64,000 nt of DNA from JANWVO01 sp964458495 (GCA_964458495.1 CAYWJB010000001.1:1-64000), one strand, 5' to 3'. Positions 43,313 to 52,140 are shown, counted from the first letter of the stretch. The notes: generated by a model from the letters alone, not told the origin. Numbers and translations: made by a program.

Positions 43313-43807
43313 TCAGATCTCCTTCCTTGCCAGGACGACGGCGCCGAGGATGGCGATGAGGATCAGGATGGAGGTCACCTCGAACGGCAGCAGCCATGTG
43401 GTGAACAGGGCCTTGCCCACCTCGTAGGGGCCGGCCACGTAGGCGCCGAAGCGGACGGTCTCCGTGCGGGGCACCTGAGAAGCCATGACATAGGCGGCGA
43501 CGCCAGCCAGCGTGAACAACAGCGGCAGCGCGACGGCGGTGCGCAGCACTTTCTTCGAGGGACGCCGCTCGCCGCCTGCGTTCAGCAGCATGATGACGAA
43601 AACGAACAGCACCATGATGGCGCCGGCGTAAACGATCAACTGCACCGCGGCGAGGAACTCTCCACCCAGAAGCAGGTAGAGCACGGCAAGCGAACCCATG
43701 ACGCCGATCAGCGACAGCGCGCTGGAGATGGGGTGCGTCTGCAGCACAAGGTTGAGCGCGCAGCCCACCGCGATGGCAGCGAACATCAGGAAGAGCACGA
43801 GATCCAT
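43313..43807 (-). CDS. nuoJ: NADH-quinone oxidoreductase subunit J
   Basis: 164 residues, five membrane helices, including the pi-bulge helix region LAAVQLIVYAGAIMVLFVFVIMLLN that is the most conserved part of NuoJ. Start ATG 43807, 15 bp after the nuoH stop. In most operons nuoI stands between nuoH and nuoJ; here it is missing and there is no room for it. Confidence 0.95.
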   Translation of the reverse strand: MDLVLFLMFAAIAVGCALNLVLQTHPISSALSLIGVMGSLAVLYLLLGGEFLAAVQLIVYAGAIMVLFVFVIMLLNAGGERRPSKKVLRTAVALPLLFTLAGVAAYVMASQVPRTETVRFGAYVAGPYEVGKALFTTWLLPFEVTSILILIAILGAVVLARKEI

Positions 43808-43822
43808 AGAGGCAATACCTCG

Positions 43823-45019
43823 TCAGCCCGCCAGCGCGACCACCAGGCTGGTGACCAGGAGATTGGCCACTGCCAGCGGGAACAGGAACGTCCAGGCGAA
43901 CCGCATGAGCTGGTCGTAGCGGTAGCGCGGCAGCGTTCCGCGAATCCAGATGAAGACGAAGACCAGGAAGCCCGCCTTGGCGACGAACCAGAAGAAGGGG
44001 ATGAGCACGGGCTTCAGCACCGGCACGAGGAAGACAGGCGAGGCGCCGAGCAGCAGGACTCCGAAGACGGGGAAGGTGAAGCGGTCCCACTTGCGGCGGC
44101 GCGCCGCCTGAGCGGCATGGAAGAGCAGAACCAGCCCGGCTGCGGCGAGCAGGACGACGGGAACCAGGTCGCTGCCGTATTCGGAGGGCCAGAGCGGATG
44201 CCAGCCGCCGAGGAAGAGCACCGTGGCCACGCAGCAGATGGTGATGATGTTGGCGTATTCCGCCATGAAGAAGGAGGCGAACATCATCGAGGAGTATTCG
44301 GTGTGGAAGCCGGCCACCAGTTCGCTTTCGGCCTCTGGCAGGTCGAAGGGCACGCGGTTGGTTTCAGCGAAGGCGGCGATGAGGAAGATGAGGAAGGCCA
44401 GCACTTGCGGAACGGGCGCGGCGAAGAGGTTCCATTTCGGCAGGAAGCCGAAGTAGAAGCCGCCCTGCAGTTCGACGATTTCGCGGAGGTTCAGCGTGTT
44501 CGCCATCAGCAGCGGGCTGACGATGGCCATGGCGAGGGGCAGCTCGTAGCTGACCATCTGCGCCGAGGACCTCAGGCTGCCCATGAGCGAGTACTTGTTG
44601 TTGGACGCCCAGCCGCCGATGGCGATGCCGTAGACGCCGAGCGAGCTGAGGGCCAGCAGGAAGAGGATGCCGATGTTGAGATCGGTGAGCCCGATGGCCG
44701 TGCGCACGCCGAACAGCTCGAATTCGGGAGTGAAGGGAATGACGGCAATAGCGGAGAGGGCGAGCGCCACGGCCAGAAACGGCGCCAGCAGATAAAAGAA
44801 CGGATTGGCGTAAGGCGGGAGGATGCCTTCCTTGGTGAGCAGCTTGATCAGGTCCGCGAGCGGCTGCAGGAGCCCGTGCGGCCCCACGCGGTACGGTCCG
44901 GGGCGAAGCTGGATGTGCGCGAGCACCTTGCGCTCCACCCAGACGGCATAGGCGCAGCAGGTGAGCAGCACGAGGGCCGTGAGGGCCATCTTGACGAGCG
45001 TCAGCAGGTAGAAGTTCAT
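43823..45019 (-). CDS. nuoH: NADH-quinone oxidoreductase subunit H
   Basis: 398 residues, eight spans plus a longer C-terminal part. Quinone-channel and connector subunit. Seen: HIQLRPGPYRVGPHGLLQPLADLIKLLTKE, IGGWASNNKYSLMGSLRSSAQMVSYELPLAM, and AFAETNRVPFDLPEAESELVAGFHTEYSSM, the acidic loop that lines the quinone cavity. ATG 45019, 4 bp after nuoG. Clearly a true NuoH, unlike the HyfC-type paralogue at 5045-5995. Confidence 0.97.
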   Translation of the reverse strand: MNFYLLTLVKMALTALVLLTCCAYAVWVERKVLAHIQLRPGPYRVGPHGLLQPLADLIKLLTKEGILPPYANPFFYLLAPFLAVALALSAIAVIPFTPEFELFGVRTAIGLTDLNIGILFLLALSSLGVYGIAIGGWASNNKYSLMGSLRSSAQMVSYELPLAMAIVSPLLMANTLNLREIVELQGGFYFGFLPKWNLFAAPVPQVLAFLIFLIAAFAETNRVPFDLPEAESELVAGFHTEYSSMMFASFFMAEYANIITICCVATVLFLGGWHPLWPSEYGSDLVPVVLLAAAGLVLLFHAAQAARRRKWDRFTFPVFGVLLLGASPVFLVPVLKPVLIPFFWFVAKAGFLVFVFIWIRGTLPRYRYDQLMRFAWTFLFPLAVANLLVTSLVVALAG

Positions 45020-45023
45020 GGCA

Positions 45024-47108
45024 CTACGGTTGGAACAGCCGGCCCGGCGCTTCCATCAGTTGCGCGAGCTTCTTTGAATATTTGCCGAGCGTACCCGAGG
45101 TAAACAGCGTATCACCCGAAGAGCGGACCAGCCCGGGCTGCGCGTCGGCGGCGACGGGCCCGTTGAGCGGCTGCGCCTGGGCGGCGCCGCCCGTGGCAAG
45201 CACCGGCAGCGGGACGCTGTAGCCGGGCACGGAGCGGCGGATCTCCTCGAAGACCTTGTCGGGCGACGGGACGCCGAGATCAAAGCCGAGTTGCGCGGCG
45301 ATGAGGCCGAGGGTGTCGAGATCGGATTTCGTACCCATGACCTTGGGCCCGGCCTTGGTGCGCTGCACCTGCCCGCAGACGTTGGTCACCGTGCCGTTCT
45401 TCTCATACAGGCTCATGGCAGGCAGCACGACGTCCGCCTGCGCCGCGGTTTCGGTGAGGAACAGCTCATGAACGATGAGGAAGGCGTTGCGCGAGGCGAG
45501 CTGCGCGCCGCCCTCGAGCGGGTTGGCGCCGACGACCCAGACGAGATCGAGATCCGTGGCGGCGAGGATCGCGTCGAGGTTCATGCCCGGGATCTCGACC
45601 GGGCGGAAGCCGGGGGCGAGGTTCGGCAAGAGCCCCATGTCGAGCGCGCCGCGCGAGTTGACGTAATCGACGAGGCAGACGTACTTGACGGGGATGCCGA
45701 GCGAGTCGCCGAAGGCGACGAGGCTGCGCACGGCGTCGCCCTTCACCGAGTCGCCGTAGAGCACGACGAGGTTCTTGCGCGACTTCAGCTCCTCGCGCAG
45801 CTCTTCGAGCTTTTGCACCTCCGTGCCGGGTTCGGCGCGGAGGCTGCGGGCGGCGTACTGCTCTTCGCGCACCGGCCCGGGAGTGACTGCATAGACGGCA
45901 GCCTGGTGGTGGCGCCAGTTGGCGCGCAGCTGCATGGCCAGAAGCGGGTGCTGCTGGGCAAGGTCGGCGCCGAGGATCAGCGCGGCGTCACAGGTGTAGA
46001 AATCCTCGACCGTGGCGAGGGCGTCCTTGCGGCCGGCAAGAGCGTCGATCAGCGTGATCAGGTCGCCCGTGCGGTGGTGGTCGATGTTGTTGGTGCGCAG
46101 CCCGAGGCGGGCGAACTTCTGGAGGTAGTAGTTCTCCTCGTTGGTGGTGCGGGTGGAGCCGATGACGGCGCACTTGCCGTTGCGTTCGAGGATCTCCCGC
46201 ACGCGCGCGGCGATGAATTTCAGGGCTTCGCTCCAGCTGGCGGGCTCGAGCTTGCCGTCCCTGCGGATGAGCGGGGATTGCAGGCGCTCTTCGCTGTGAA
46301 CGAAGTCGAAGCCGAAGCGCCCCTTCACGCAGAGGAATTCGCCGTTGATGCCGGAGCGGTCGCGGTTGTTGGCGCGGATGATCTCGCCATTGCGGACGCT
46401 GAGGGTAGTCTTGCAGCCGTTGGAGCAGTGGGTGCAGATGGCGGGGACGTGGTTCATCTCCCACGGCCGGGACTTGTATCGGTAGACGCCGGAGGTGAGC
46501 GCGCCGACGGGGCAGACATCGATGCACCAGCCGCACTCGTCGCACTCGAGGTGATCGCCCTTGTTGGGGATGATCTCGGCCGAGACGCCGCGGAAGCTGA
46601 GGCCGAGCGCAGCGACGCCGAGCCCCTCGTCACAGACGCGGATGCAGCGGTAACAGAGGATGCAGCGGGCCGGATCGTAGAAGACGAGCGGGCTCCACTG
46701 TTTCTCGTCGGCGTGGTGCTTGATTTCGAGGAACCGGCTCTCGCCGAGGCCGTAGCGGAAGGTCATGTCCTGCAGCTCGCACTCGCCGCCCTTGTCGCAG
46801 ACGGGGCAATCCAGCGGGTGGTTGGTGAGCAGGAACTCGATGGTGGACTTGCGCGCCTCGACGACCTTGGGCGTCTCGGTGTGCACGACCATGCCCTCGG
46901 CGGCGGGCAGCGCGCAGGAGGGCTGGAGCTTCGGCATCTTCTCGACTTCCACCAGGCACATGCGGCAGGCTGCCTGGACGCTGAAGCCTTCGTAGTAGCA
47001 GAAGGCGGGGATGTCGATGCCCGCCTGTTTGGCGGCGTCGATGACCAGCGTGCCGGCGGGCACGGTCACCTGCTTGCCGTCGATCGTGAGGGTCACCAGG
47101 TTCGCCAT
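45024..47108 (-). CDS. nuoG: NADH-quinone oxidoreductase subunit G
   Basis: 694 residues from ATG 47108 (a TTG two codons upstream is unlikely). N-terminal [2Fe-2S] domain (FCYYEGFSVQAACRMCLVEVE...LQPSC), then the His-Cys-rich cluster region (HPLDCPVCDKGGECELQD), two [4Fe-4S] motifs (CILCYRCIRVC, CDECGWCIDVCPVGAL), then a molybdopterin-oxidoreductase-like domain opened by CTHCSNGCKTTL. The electron wire from NuoF to NuoI. The last 60 residues are Ala/Pro-rich and poorly conserved. 16 bp after nuoF. Confidence 0.96.
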   Translation of the reverse strand: MANLVTLTIDGKQVTVPAGTLVIDAAKQAGIDIPAFCYYEGFSVQAACRMCLVEVEKMPKLQPSCALPAAEGMVVHTETPKVVEARKSTIEFLLTNHPLDCPVCDKGGECELQDMTFRYGLGESRFLEIKHHADEKQWSPLVFYDPARCILCYRCIRVCDEGLGVAALGLSFRGVSAEIIPNKGDHLECDECGWCIDVCPVGALTSGVYRYKSRPWEMNHVPAICTHCSNGCKTTLSVRNGEIIRANNRDRSGINGEFLCVKGRFGFDFVHSEERLQSPLIRRDGKLEPASWSEALKFIAARVREILERNGKCAVIGSTRTTNEENYYLQKFARLGLRTNNIDHHRTGDLITLIDALAGRKDALATVEDFYTCDAALILGADLAQQHPLLAMQLRANWRHHQAAVYAVTPGPVREEQYAARSLRAEPGTEVQKLEELREELKSRKNLVVLYGDSVKGDAVRSLVAFGDSLGIPVKYVCLVDYVNSRGALDMGLLPNLAPGFRPVEIPGMNLDAILAATDLDLVWVVGANPLEGGAQLASRNAFLIVHELFLTETAAQADVVLPAMSLYEKNGTVTNVCGQVQRTKAGPKVMGTKSDLDTLGLIAAQLGFDLGVPSPDKVFEEIRRSVPGYSVPLPVLATGGAAQAQPLNGPVAADAQPGLVRSSGDTLFTSGTLGKYSKKLAQLMEAPGRLFQP

Positions 47109-47124
47109 GTCCAATCCCTCTGCA

Positions 47125-48453
47125 TCAGAGCACGGCCAGAGGCTGCGTGCCGGGGGCGGGAACGAGAGCGCCCGCGCTCTTCAGCTTGTCCATGATTTCG
47201 TCGCCGAACTTGCGCACGATGGCCATGGCGGGCATGGCGGCGGCGTCGCCGAGGGGGCAGAAGGTGCGGCCGAGCATGTTTTGGGAGATCTGGTCGATGG
47301 TGGCGAGATCGCGCTCGCTGCCGATGCCTTCTTCCAGGCGCATGGAGATCTTCTTGAGCCACGTGGTGCCCTCGCGGCAGGGGATGCACCAGCCACAGCT
47401 TTCATGGGCGTAGAACTTCATCAGGCGGGCGAGCACCTTCGCCATGTCGGTGGTCTCGTCGAGCACGACGGTGGCGCCGGAGCCGAGCATGGAGCCGGCC
47501 TTGGCGAGGGAGTCGTAGTCGGCGGGTATGTCGCATTCTTCGGCTTTGAGCACCGGCGAGGAGCTGCCCCCGGGGATCACCGCCTTGAGCTTGCGCCCTT
47601 TCCAGACGCCGCCGCCGATCTCGTTGAGGATCGTGAGCAGGTTCATGCCGAGCGGAACCTCGTAGACGCCGGGCCGCTCGATGTGGCCGGAGAGGCAGAC
47701 CAGGCGGGTGCCGCCGTTCTTGGGCGTCCCGAGGGAGTGGTACCAGTCGCCGCCGTTGAGGATGATGTCGGGCACGGCGCAGAAGGTCTCGACGTTGTTC
47801 AGGATGGTGGGGCACTGGAAGGCGCCGCTGGTGGCCGGGAAGGGCGGCTTGAGGCGCGGGTTGCCGCGCTTGCCTTCGAGGGATTCGAGCAGCGCCGTCT
47901 CCTCGCCGCACTCGTAGGAGCCGGCGCCAGTGTGGGTGGAGAGGTGGAACTCCCGGCCCGAGCCCAGCACGTTCGAGCCGAGGATGCCGCGCTGGCAGGC
48001 TTCTTCGATGGCGCGGTCCATGATGTCGATGTATTCGCGGTATTCGCCGCGGATGTAGATCCATCCACGGCAGGCGCCAATGGCGAGTCCGCCGATGAGC
48101 ACGCCCTCGATCAGGCGGTGCGGGTCGTAGCCCATCAGGATGCGGTCCTTGCAGGTCCCGGGCTCGCCTTCGTCGGCGTTGACGACAACGTACTTGGGCT
48201 TGGGCGACCGGCGGTCGACGAAGCTCCACTTCATGCCGGTGGGGAAGCCTGCGCCGCCGCGTCCGCGAAGGGCGGATTTCTTCACCTCTTCGACGATCTG
48301 TTCCGGCTCCATGGAGAGCGCCTTGCGGAGGGCTTCGTAGCCTCCGGTGCGCAGGTATTCGTCGATCCAGACCGGCTCTGTGCGCGGCGAGTCGAAGCGG
48401 CGCAGCAGCACCCGCTTTTCCAGGGGGTGCGGGGGTGCAAGCAAGGTCATCAT
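47125..48453 (-). CDS. nuoF: NADH-quinone oxidoreductase subunit F
   Basis: 442 residues. NADH- and FMN-binding subunit: GRGGAGFPTGMKWSFV (NADH loop), NADEGEPGTCKDRILM (FMN), GAGSYECGEETALLESLEGKRG, and the [4Fe-4S] ligands ESCGWCIPCREGTTW with the later Cys in RTFCPLGDAA. Full length. Start ATG 48453 (a second ATG follows at once). Its presence with NuoE and NuoG shows that this operon codes for an NADH-oxidising complex, not the ferredoxin-type 11-subunit form. Confidence 0.97.
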   Translation of the reverse strand: MMTLLAPPHPLEKRVLLRRFDSPRTEPVWIDEYLRTGGYEALRKALSMEPEQIVEEVKKSALRGRGGAGFPTGMKWSFVDRRSPKPKYVVVNADEGEPGTCKDRILMGYDPHRLIEGVLIGGLAIGACRGWIYIRGEYREYIDIMDRAIEEACQRGILGSNVLGSGREFHLSTHTGAGSYECGEETALLESLEGKRGNPRLKPPFPATSGAFQCPTILNNVETFCAVPDIILNGGDWYHSLGTPKNGGTRLVCLSGHIERPGVYEVPLGMNLLTILNEIGGGVWKGRKLKAVIPGGSSSPVLKAEECDIPADYDSLAKAGSMLGSGATVVLDETTDMAKVLARLMKFYAHESCGWCIPCREGTTWLKKISMRLEEGIGSERDLATIDQISQNMLGRTFCPLGDAAAMPAMAIVRKFGDEIMDKLKSAGALVPAPGTQPLAVL

Positions 48454-48483
48454 GGGTCTCCTGTCAGGTCCTGCCCTACTGCA

Positions 48484-48966
48484 CTACTGCAACTTCCTCA
48501 AGCTGTCGATCAGCTGGTCGAACTTTTCCGGCGTCATTTGATAGTGGAAGTCGTAGTTGACCTGCATAGCGGGCGCCCAGGAACAGGCGCCGAGGCATTC
48601 CACCTCTTCCAGCGAGAACTGCGCGTCGGGCGTCTTCTGGCGGTTGCCGATGCCGAGCTTGCGGCAGGCGTGGTGGAAGAGCTCCTCGCCACCGGTGAGC
48701 ATGCAGCTGATGTTGGTGCAAATCTGGATGTGGTACCTGCCGCGCGGCTCGCGCGCCAGCATCGTGTAATAGCCGAGGACCTCCTCGATCTCGACGCGCG
48801 AGAGCTTCAGCCGGCGGGCGACCTCTTCGATCACCTCTTCGGTGACGGCGCCGACCTCGTCCTGCGCGTAGAGCAGCATCGGGATCAAGGCGCCTTTCTG
48901 CCGCCCCGGCGGGTAGTTGCCGATCATCTTCGCGAATCTGGCCTCGAGTTCCGGTGAAAACGTCAT
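48484..48966 (-). CDS. nuoE: NADH-quinone oxidoreductase subunit E
   Basis: 160 residues from ATG 48966 (MTFSPELEARFAKMIGNYP); a TTG at 49005 would extend it without support. Helical N-terminal part (GAVTEEVIEEVARRLKLS, VLGYYTMLAREPRG) and a thioredoxin-like [2Fe-2S] domain with ligands in ICTNISCML and EVECLGACSWAP. Works with NuoF in NADH oxidation. 17 bp gap-spaced within the operon after nuoD. Confidence 0.96.
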   Translation of the reverse strand: MTFSPELEARFAKMIGNYPPGRQKGALIPMLLYAQDEVGAVTEEVIEEVARRLKLSRVEIEEVLGYYTMLAREPRGRYHIQICTNISCMLTGGEELFHHACRKLGIGNRQKTPDAQFSLEEVECLGACSWAPAMQVNYDFHYQMTPEKFDQLIDSLRKLQ

Positions 48967-48985
48967 TGTGTCTGCTCCGGGCGTT

Positions 48986-50215
48986 TCAGCGGTCCACGTC
49001 CCCAAGCACGAAGTCCATGCTGCCGAGCGCGGCGATGGTGTCGGCGATCAGGCGCCCCTCGAAGAGTTCCGGCAGCGCCTGGAGGTTGCCGAAGCTGGGC
49101 GTGCGCATGAAAACGCGCCACGGTTGCGAGCTGCCGTCGCTCACCACATAGAAGCCGATCTCCCCGCGCGGGCTCTCCACCGGGACATAGGCCTCGCCGG
49201 CGGGCACGCGCATGCCCTCGGTGACGATCTTGAAGTGGTAGATGAGGGCCTCCATCTGGGTCTTCATCTTCTCGCGGTCCGGCAGCAGGGCGTGGGGGGC
49301 ATCGGCTTTCCATGGGCCCTCCGGCATGCCTTCCAGCGCCTGTTCCACGATGCGCGCGCTCTGGCGGATCTCCTCCATGCGGACGAGGAAACGGGCGTAG
49401 ACGTCGCTTTCCGGACGGACAGGGACCTGGAAGTCGAACTGGTCGTAGCTTGAATAGGGTTCGGCCTTGCGGATGTCCCAGGCGAGGCCGGCGGCGCGGA
49501 TCATGGGGCCGGTGACGCCAAGGTCGAGGAGGCGCTCCAGCGGCAGTTCGGCGACGCCCTGAGTCCGCTTCAGGAAGATGGGATTCTCCTTCAGCAGGGC
49601 CTCGTATTCATCGACCTTGGCCGGCAGGCCGCCGATGAAGTTGCGCACGGCGCGGTCCCAGCCGCGGGGCGGCTCCAGGGCGAGGCCGCCGATGCGGATG
49701 TAGCTGGTCATCATCCGCTGGCCGCTGAACATTTCGAAGATCCGCAGCAGTTCTTCGCGCTCGCGGAAGCAGTAGAAAAATACGGTCATGGCGCCGAGGT
49801 CGAGCGCGTGCGTGCCGAGCCAGACCACGTGGCTGTTGATGCGGCACAGTTCCGCCAGAAGCACGCGCATCCACTGCGCCTTGGGCGGGATCTCGATGCC
49901 GAGGAGCTTTTCGACCGACAGCGCGTAGGCGAGGTTGTTGGACAGGTTGGCCAGGTAGTCCATGCGATCGGTGAGAGTGACCACCTGCTGCCAGCCGAGC
50001 GCCTCGGCCTGCTTTTCGATCCCCGTGTGGAGATAGCCGATTTCGGGCCGGGCTTTGGTGACGATTTCGCCGTCGAGTTCGAGCACGACGCGCAGCACGC
50101 CGTGGGTGGAGGGGTGCTGCGGTCCCATGTTAAGGACCATGCGGCGGGGCGCGCCGGGCGCCTCCGGCGTCTCCTGCGCCAGTCTGGGATCGAGGGCTGT
50201 GTCGGTCGGTTGCAT
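48986..50215 (-). CDS. nuoD: NADH-quinone oxidoreductase subunit D
   Basis: 409 residues. 49-kDa subunit forming the quinone pocket with NuoB: LNMGPQHPSTHGVLRVVLELDGE with the pocket His, EIGYLHTGIEKQAE, YLANLSNNLAYALSVEKLLGI, ELCRINSHVVWLGTHALDLGAMT, and the C-terminal DFVLGDVDR. No hydrogenase-type cysteines, as normal for NuoD. Separate from NuoC. ATG 50215, 34 bp after nuoC. Confidence 0.97.
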   Translation of the reverse strand: MQPTDTALDPRLAQETPEAPGAPRRMVLNMGPQHPSTHGVLRVVLELDGEIVTKARPEIGYLHTGIEKQAEALGWQQVVTLTDRMDYLANLSNNLAYALSVEKLLGIEIPPKAQWMRVLLAELCRINSHVVWLGTHALDLGAMTVFFYCFREREELLRIFEMFSGQRMMTSYIRIGGLALEPPRGWDRAVRNFIGGLPAKVDEYEALLKENPIFLKRTQGVAELPLERLLDLGVTGPMIRAAGLAWDIRKAEPYSSYDQFDFQVPVRPESDVYARFLVRMEEIRQSARIVEQALEGMPEGPWKADAPHALLPDREKMKTQMEALIYHFKIVTEGMRVPAGEAYVPVESPRGEIGFYVVSDGSSQPWRVFMRTPSFGNLQALPELFEGRLIADTIAALGSMDFVLGDVDR

Positions 50216-50249
50216 CGCGGTTTGCCTCGGCGTCCGGGGGTGTGGTGCC

Positions 50250-50738
50250 CTACTCGTCCTTGTAGCTGTACTTGTGCCCGTGCACGGGGAAATCCTTGCG
50301 CAGGGGATGCCCTTCCCAGTAGTCGGGCATCAGGATCCGCCTCGGATCGGGGTGGCCTTCGAAGCGGACGCCGAACATGTCTAACACCTCCCGTTCATAC
50401 CAATTGGCGCCAGTCCAGACGCCGCAGATACTAGGCAGGGAAGCGTCCTGCGAAGGCACGGCCACCTTGAGGCGGAGCCGCTCGTTGTTGGGGATGGAAT
50501 GCAGAAGGTAGACGACTTCGAACCGTGGTTCGAGCGGGAAGCGGTCGATGCAGGTGACCGCGGAGAGCCGCGTGAACTGGCGCTGATCCTTGAGAAAACG
50601 GCACAGCGAGGGGAGCTTCTCACGAGTGGTCCAGAGCACCAGCTCGCCGCGGTCCAGGCTGCCCCCGTCAACGGCGGCGCCGTCCCACGCCGCAATGGCG
50701 GCTGGAGTGGGCAGAGAGAGGATTTCAGCAGGCAGCAT
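50250..50738 (-). CDS. nuoC: NADH-quinone oxidoreductase subunit C
   Basis: 162 residues. 30-kDa subunit with the signature WYEREVLDMFGVRFEGHPDPRRILMPDYWEGHPLRKDFPV near the C-terminus and RLSAVTCIDRFPLEPRFEVVYLLHS in the middle. Start ATG 50738, only 7 bp after the nuoA stop. nuoB normally sits between nuoA and nuoC; here the two genes adjoin directly. Confidence 0.96.
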   Translation of the reverse strand: MLPAEILSLPTPAAIAAWDGAAVDGGSLDRGELVLWTTREKLPSLCRFLKDQRQFTRLSAVTCIDRFPLEPRFEVVYLLHSIPNNERLRLKVAVPSQDASLPSICGVWTGANWYEREVLDMFGVRFEGHPDPRRILMPDYWEGHPLRKDFPVHGHKYSYKDE

Positions 50739-50745
50739 GGCGGGG

Positions 50746-51147
50746 TCAGCTCCGGCGTGTCTCCTGGCGCTCTTCCCCGTAAGCCCAGTCGAGCACGCCC
50801 TTGCGCCAGATGAAGTAAAAACCGGTCAGGACGACCTCGATGAAGATCAGCATCAGCACGAACCCGTACAGCTTCAGCTCGTTGTAGACGACCGCCCACG
50901 GGTAGAGGAAGATGGCCTCGATATCAAAGAGGATGAAGAGCATCGCTACCAGGTAGAATTTCACGCTGAAGCGCTCGCGGGCGCCGCCGACGGGTTGGAT
51001 GCCGCATTCATAGGGCGTGTCCTTGGCGCGATTGCGCACGCGCTTGCCAAGAAGGACGCCAAGGGCGATGAGAGCAGCCGCAAGCCCTGCCGCCAGCAGG
51101 ATCTGGGCAAGGACCGGGAAATAAGCCTCGTAGATGGAAGTGGGCAT
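50746..51147 (-). CDS. nuoA: NADH-quinone oxidoreductase subunit A
   Basis: 133 residues from ATG 51147 (MPTSIYEAYFPVLAQ); a TTG at 51183 would add twelve residues. Three membrane helices with the family loop KDTPYECGIQPVGGARERFSVKFYLVAMLFILFDIEAIFLYPWAV, including the Cys and acidic residues near the quinone path. First gene of the nuo operon, divergent from thiS with a 65-bp shared upstream region. Confidence 0.96.
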   Translation of the reverse strand: MPTSIYEAYFPVLAQILLAAGLAAALIALGVLLGKRVRNRAKDTPYECGIQPVGGARERFSVKFYLVAMLFILFDIEAIFLYPWAVVYNELKLYGFVLMLIFIEVVLTGFYFIWRKGVLDWAYGEERQETRRS

Positions 51148-51191
51148 GATGGCGGAAGAGCGCGCCGCGGGGGCGGCGGTCAACCTTCAAC

Positions 51192-51197
51192 TATAAT
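51192..51197 (+). promoter_or_regulatory. -10 element of thiS
   Basis: A perfect TATAAT at 51192-51197, 16 bp before the thiS GTG, in the short region shared with the divergent nuo operon. No matching -35 is visible in the GC-rich sequence upstream. The leader would be under ten bases. Confidence 0.4.
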
Positions 51198-51212
51198 GAT
51201 GCCTGAAAGAGC

Positions 51213-51440
51213 GTGTCAAACCAGAAAGATGCCGCCAAAATCTCCGTTCGAATCAACGGGGAAGAGAGAATCATTCCAGCAGGCCTGAATATCCGGAACC
51301 TTGTGGCCCACCTGGGGCTGGATCCGGAGCGCGTGGCCGTGGAGCTGGACCGCCGGCTGGTGCGGAAGCCGGAATGGGATGCGACGCCGGTGGAGGAGGG
51401 CGCCTCGCTGGAGATTGTGACGTTCGTGGGGGGAGGCTGA
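51213..51440 (+). CDS. thiS: Sulfur carrier protein ThiS-like
   Basis: 75 residues from GTG 51213. Ubiquitin-like fold: ISVRINGEERIIPAGLNIRNLVAHLGL, VAVELDRRLVRKPEWDATPVEEGASLEIVTFVGGG, ending in the diglycine that is adenylated and thiocarboxylated by ThiF-type enzymes. It would donate sulfur to the thiazole synthase ThiG in thiamine synthesis. No thiG, thiF or TPP riboswitch lies beside it, so it is an orphan in this window. Confidence 0.9.
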   Translation: MSNQKDAAKISVRINGEERIIPAGLNIRNLVAHLGLDPERVAVELDRRLVRKPEWDATPVEEGASLEIVTFVGGG

Positions 51441-51581
51441 GAGCCGCAGCGGCGCGGCGCGCGGCGGGGAGTGAACGGCGCAGGAAACGCCGGGAGAAAA
51501 GCCCGGGAGGCGGCGGCTGGAGTTTGGCAGCGGGCCACAACATCTGGTGGCGCCAATCCAGGCCCCCCAACAATTCGAGAG

Positions 51582-51626
51582 TTGACTTCCACTGTCCCTT
51601 GAATAGACTTGGACTTGGATTTCCAA
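51582..51626 (+). promoter_or_regulatory. Promoter and short palindrome before the MerR gene
   Basis: TTGACT (51582-51587) and TAGACT (51604-51609) with a 16-bp spacer, followed by ttggatttccaa (51615-51626), 5-bp inverted arms around TT, just before the MerR-family ATG at 51643. The palindrome could be the operator of the regulator itself; it lies after the -10, not between -35 and -10 as in classical MerR operators. Confidence 0.45.
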
Positions 51627-51642
51627 ACAGAAAGGCCCGTTC

Positions 51643-52140
51643 ATGTTCAAAACAAAATCACGCAGCTCTGCAATTTTGGCGGGGGAGAAGATCTACTCGA
51701 GCGCCGAGGTGGCGAGGCTGGCCGGTGTGTCGCTGCGGCAGCTCCAGTGGTGGGATGAACAGAAGGTGGTGTCGCCGCGCCATGAGGGGCACCGGCGCGT
51801 TTACGGCACGGTGGAGGTGGCGGCGGCGAGCGTGATTGCGGAGCTGCGGCACAAGGGGTTCAGCCTGCAGAAGATCCGGCGCGTGCTGCGGCCGCTGCAA
51901 AGGGAGCTGGGCAAGCGGATCTCGGAGGTTGCCGCCGGCACGGACCTCTACCTGCTGACGGACGGCAAGGCTGTCCATGTGGAAAGCGACAAGGACCGCA
52001 TCATCGATCTGTTCCGCAACGCCCGGCAGCCCATGTATCTGCTCTCGATCTCCGAGCAGTACCGCAAACTGACAGGGACGCCGCGCAAGCCGGTGCGGAG
52101 CGAGGCGGCGGCAGCGGTGAAGAAGAGCAAGGCGCAATAG
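51643..52140 (+). CDS. MerR-family transcriptional regulator
   Basis: 165 residues. Winged-helix head: IYSSAEVARLAGVSLRQLQWWDEQKVVSPRHEGHRRVYGTVEVAAASVIAELRHKGFSLQKIRRVLRPL, with the typical helix-turn-helix and two wings. The C-terminal part (about 95-165: GTDLYLLTDGKAVHVESDKDRIIDLF) is not a metal-binding tail and has no cysteine, so the effector is unknown; this form is common in acidobacteria next to ordinary metabolic genes. ATG 51643. Lies 177 bp upstream of the protease gene on the same strand. Confidence 0.88.
   Translation: MFKTKSRSSAILAGEKIYSSAEVARLAGVSLRQLQWWDEQKVVSPRHEGHRRVYGTVEVAAASVIAELRHKGFSLQKIRRVLRPLQRELGKRISEVAAGTDLYLLTDGKAVHVESDKDRIIDLFRNARQPMYLLSISEQYRKLTGTPRKPVRSEAAAAVKKSKAQ

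Noticed and set aside
43808..43822. A short or frameshifted nuoI between nuoH and nuoJ
   Set aside because: Only 15 bp separate the two genes, and no CxxCxxCxxxCP motif appears in any frame nearby.
50739..50745. A remnant of nuoB between nuoA and nuoC
   Set aside because: The gap is 7 bp and both flanking genes are full length.
51148..51212. A TPP riboswitch before thiS
   Set aside because: Only about 65 bp separate thiS from nuoA, with no CUGAUGA-type conserved core.
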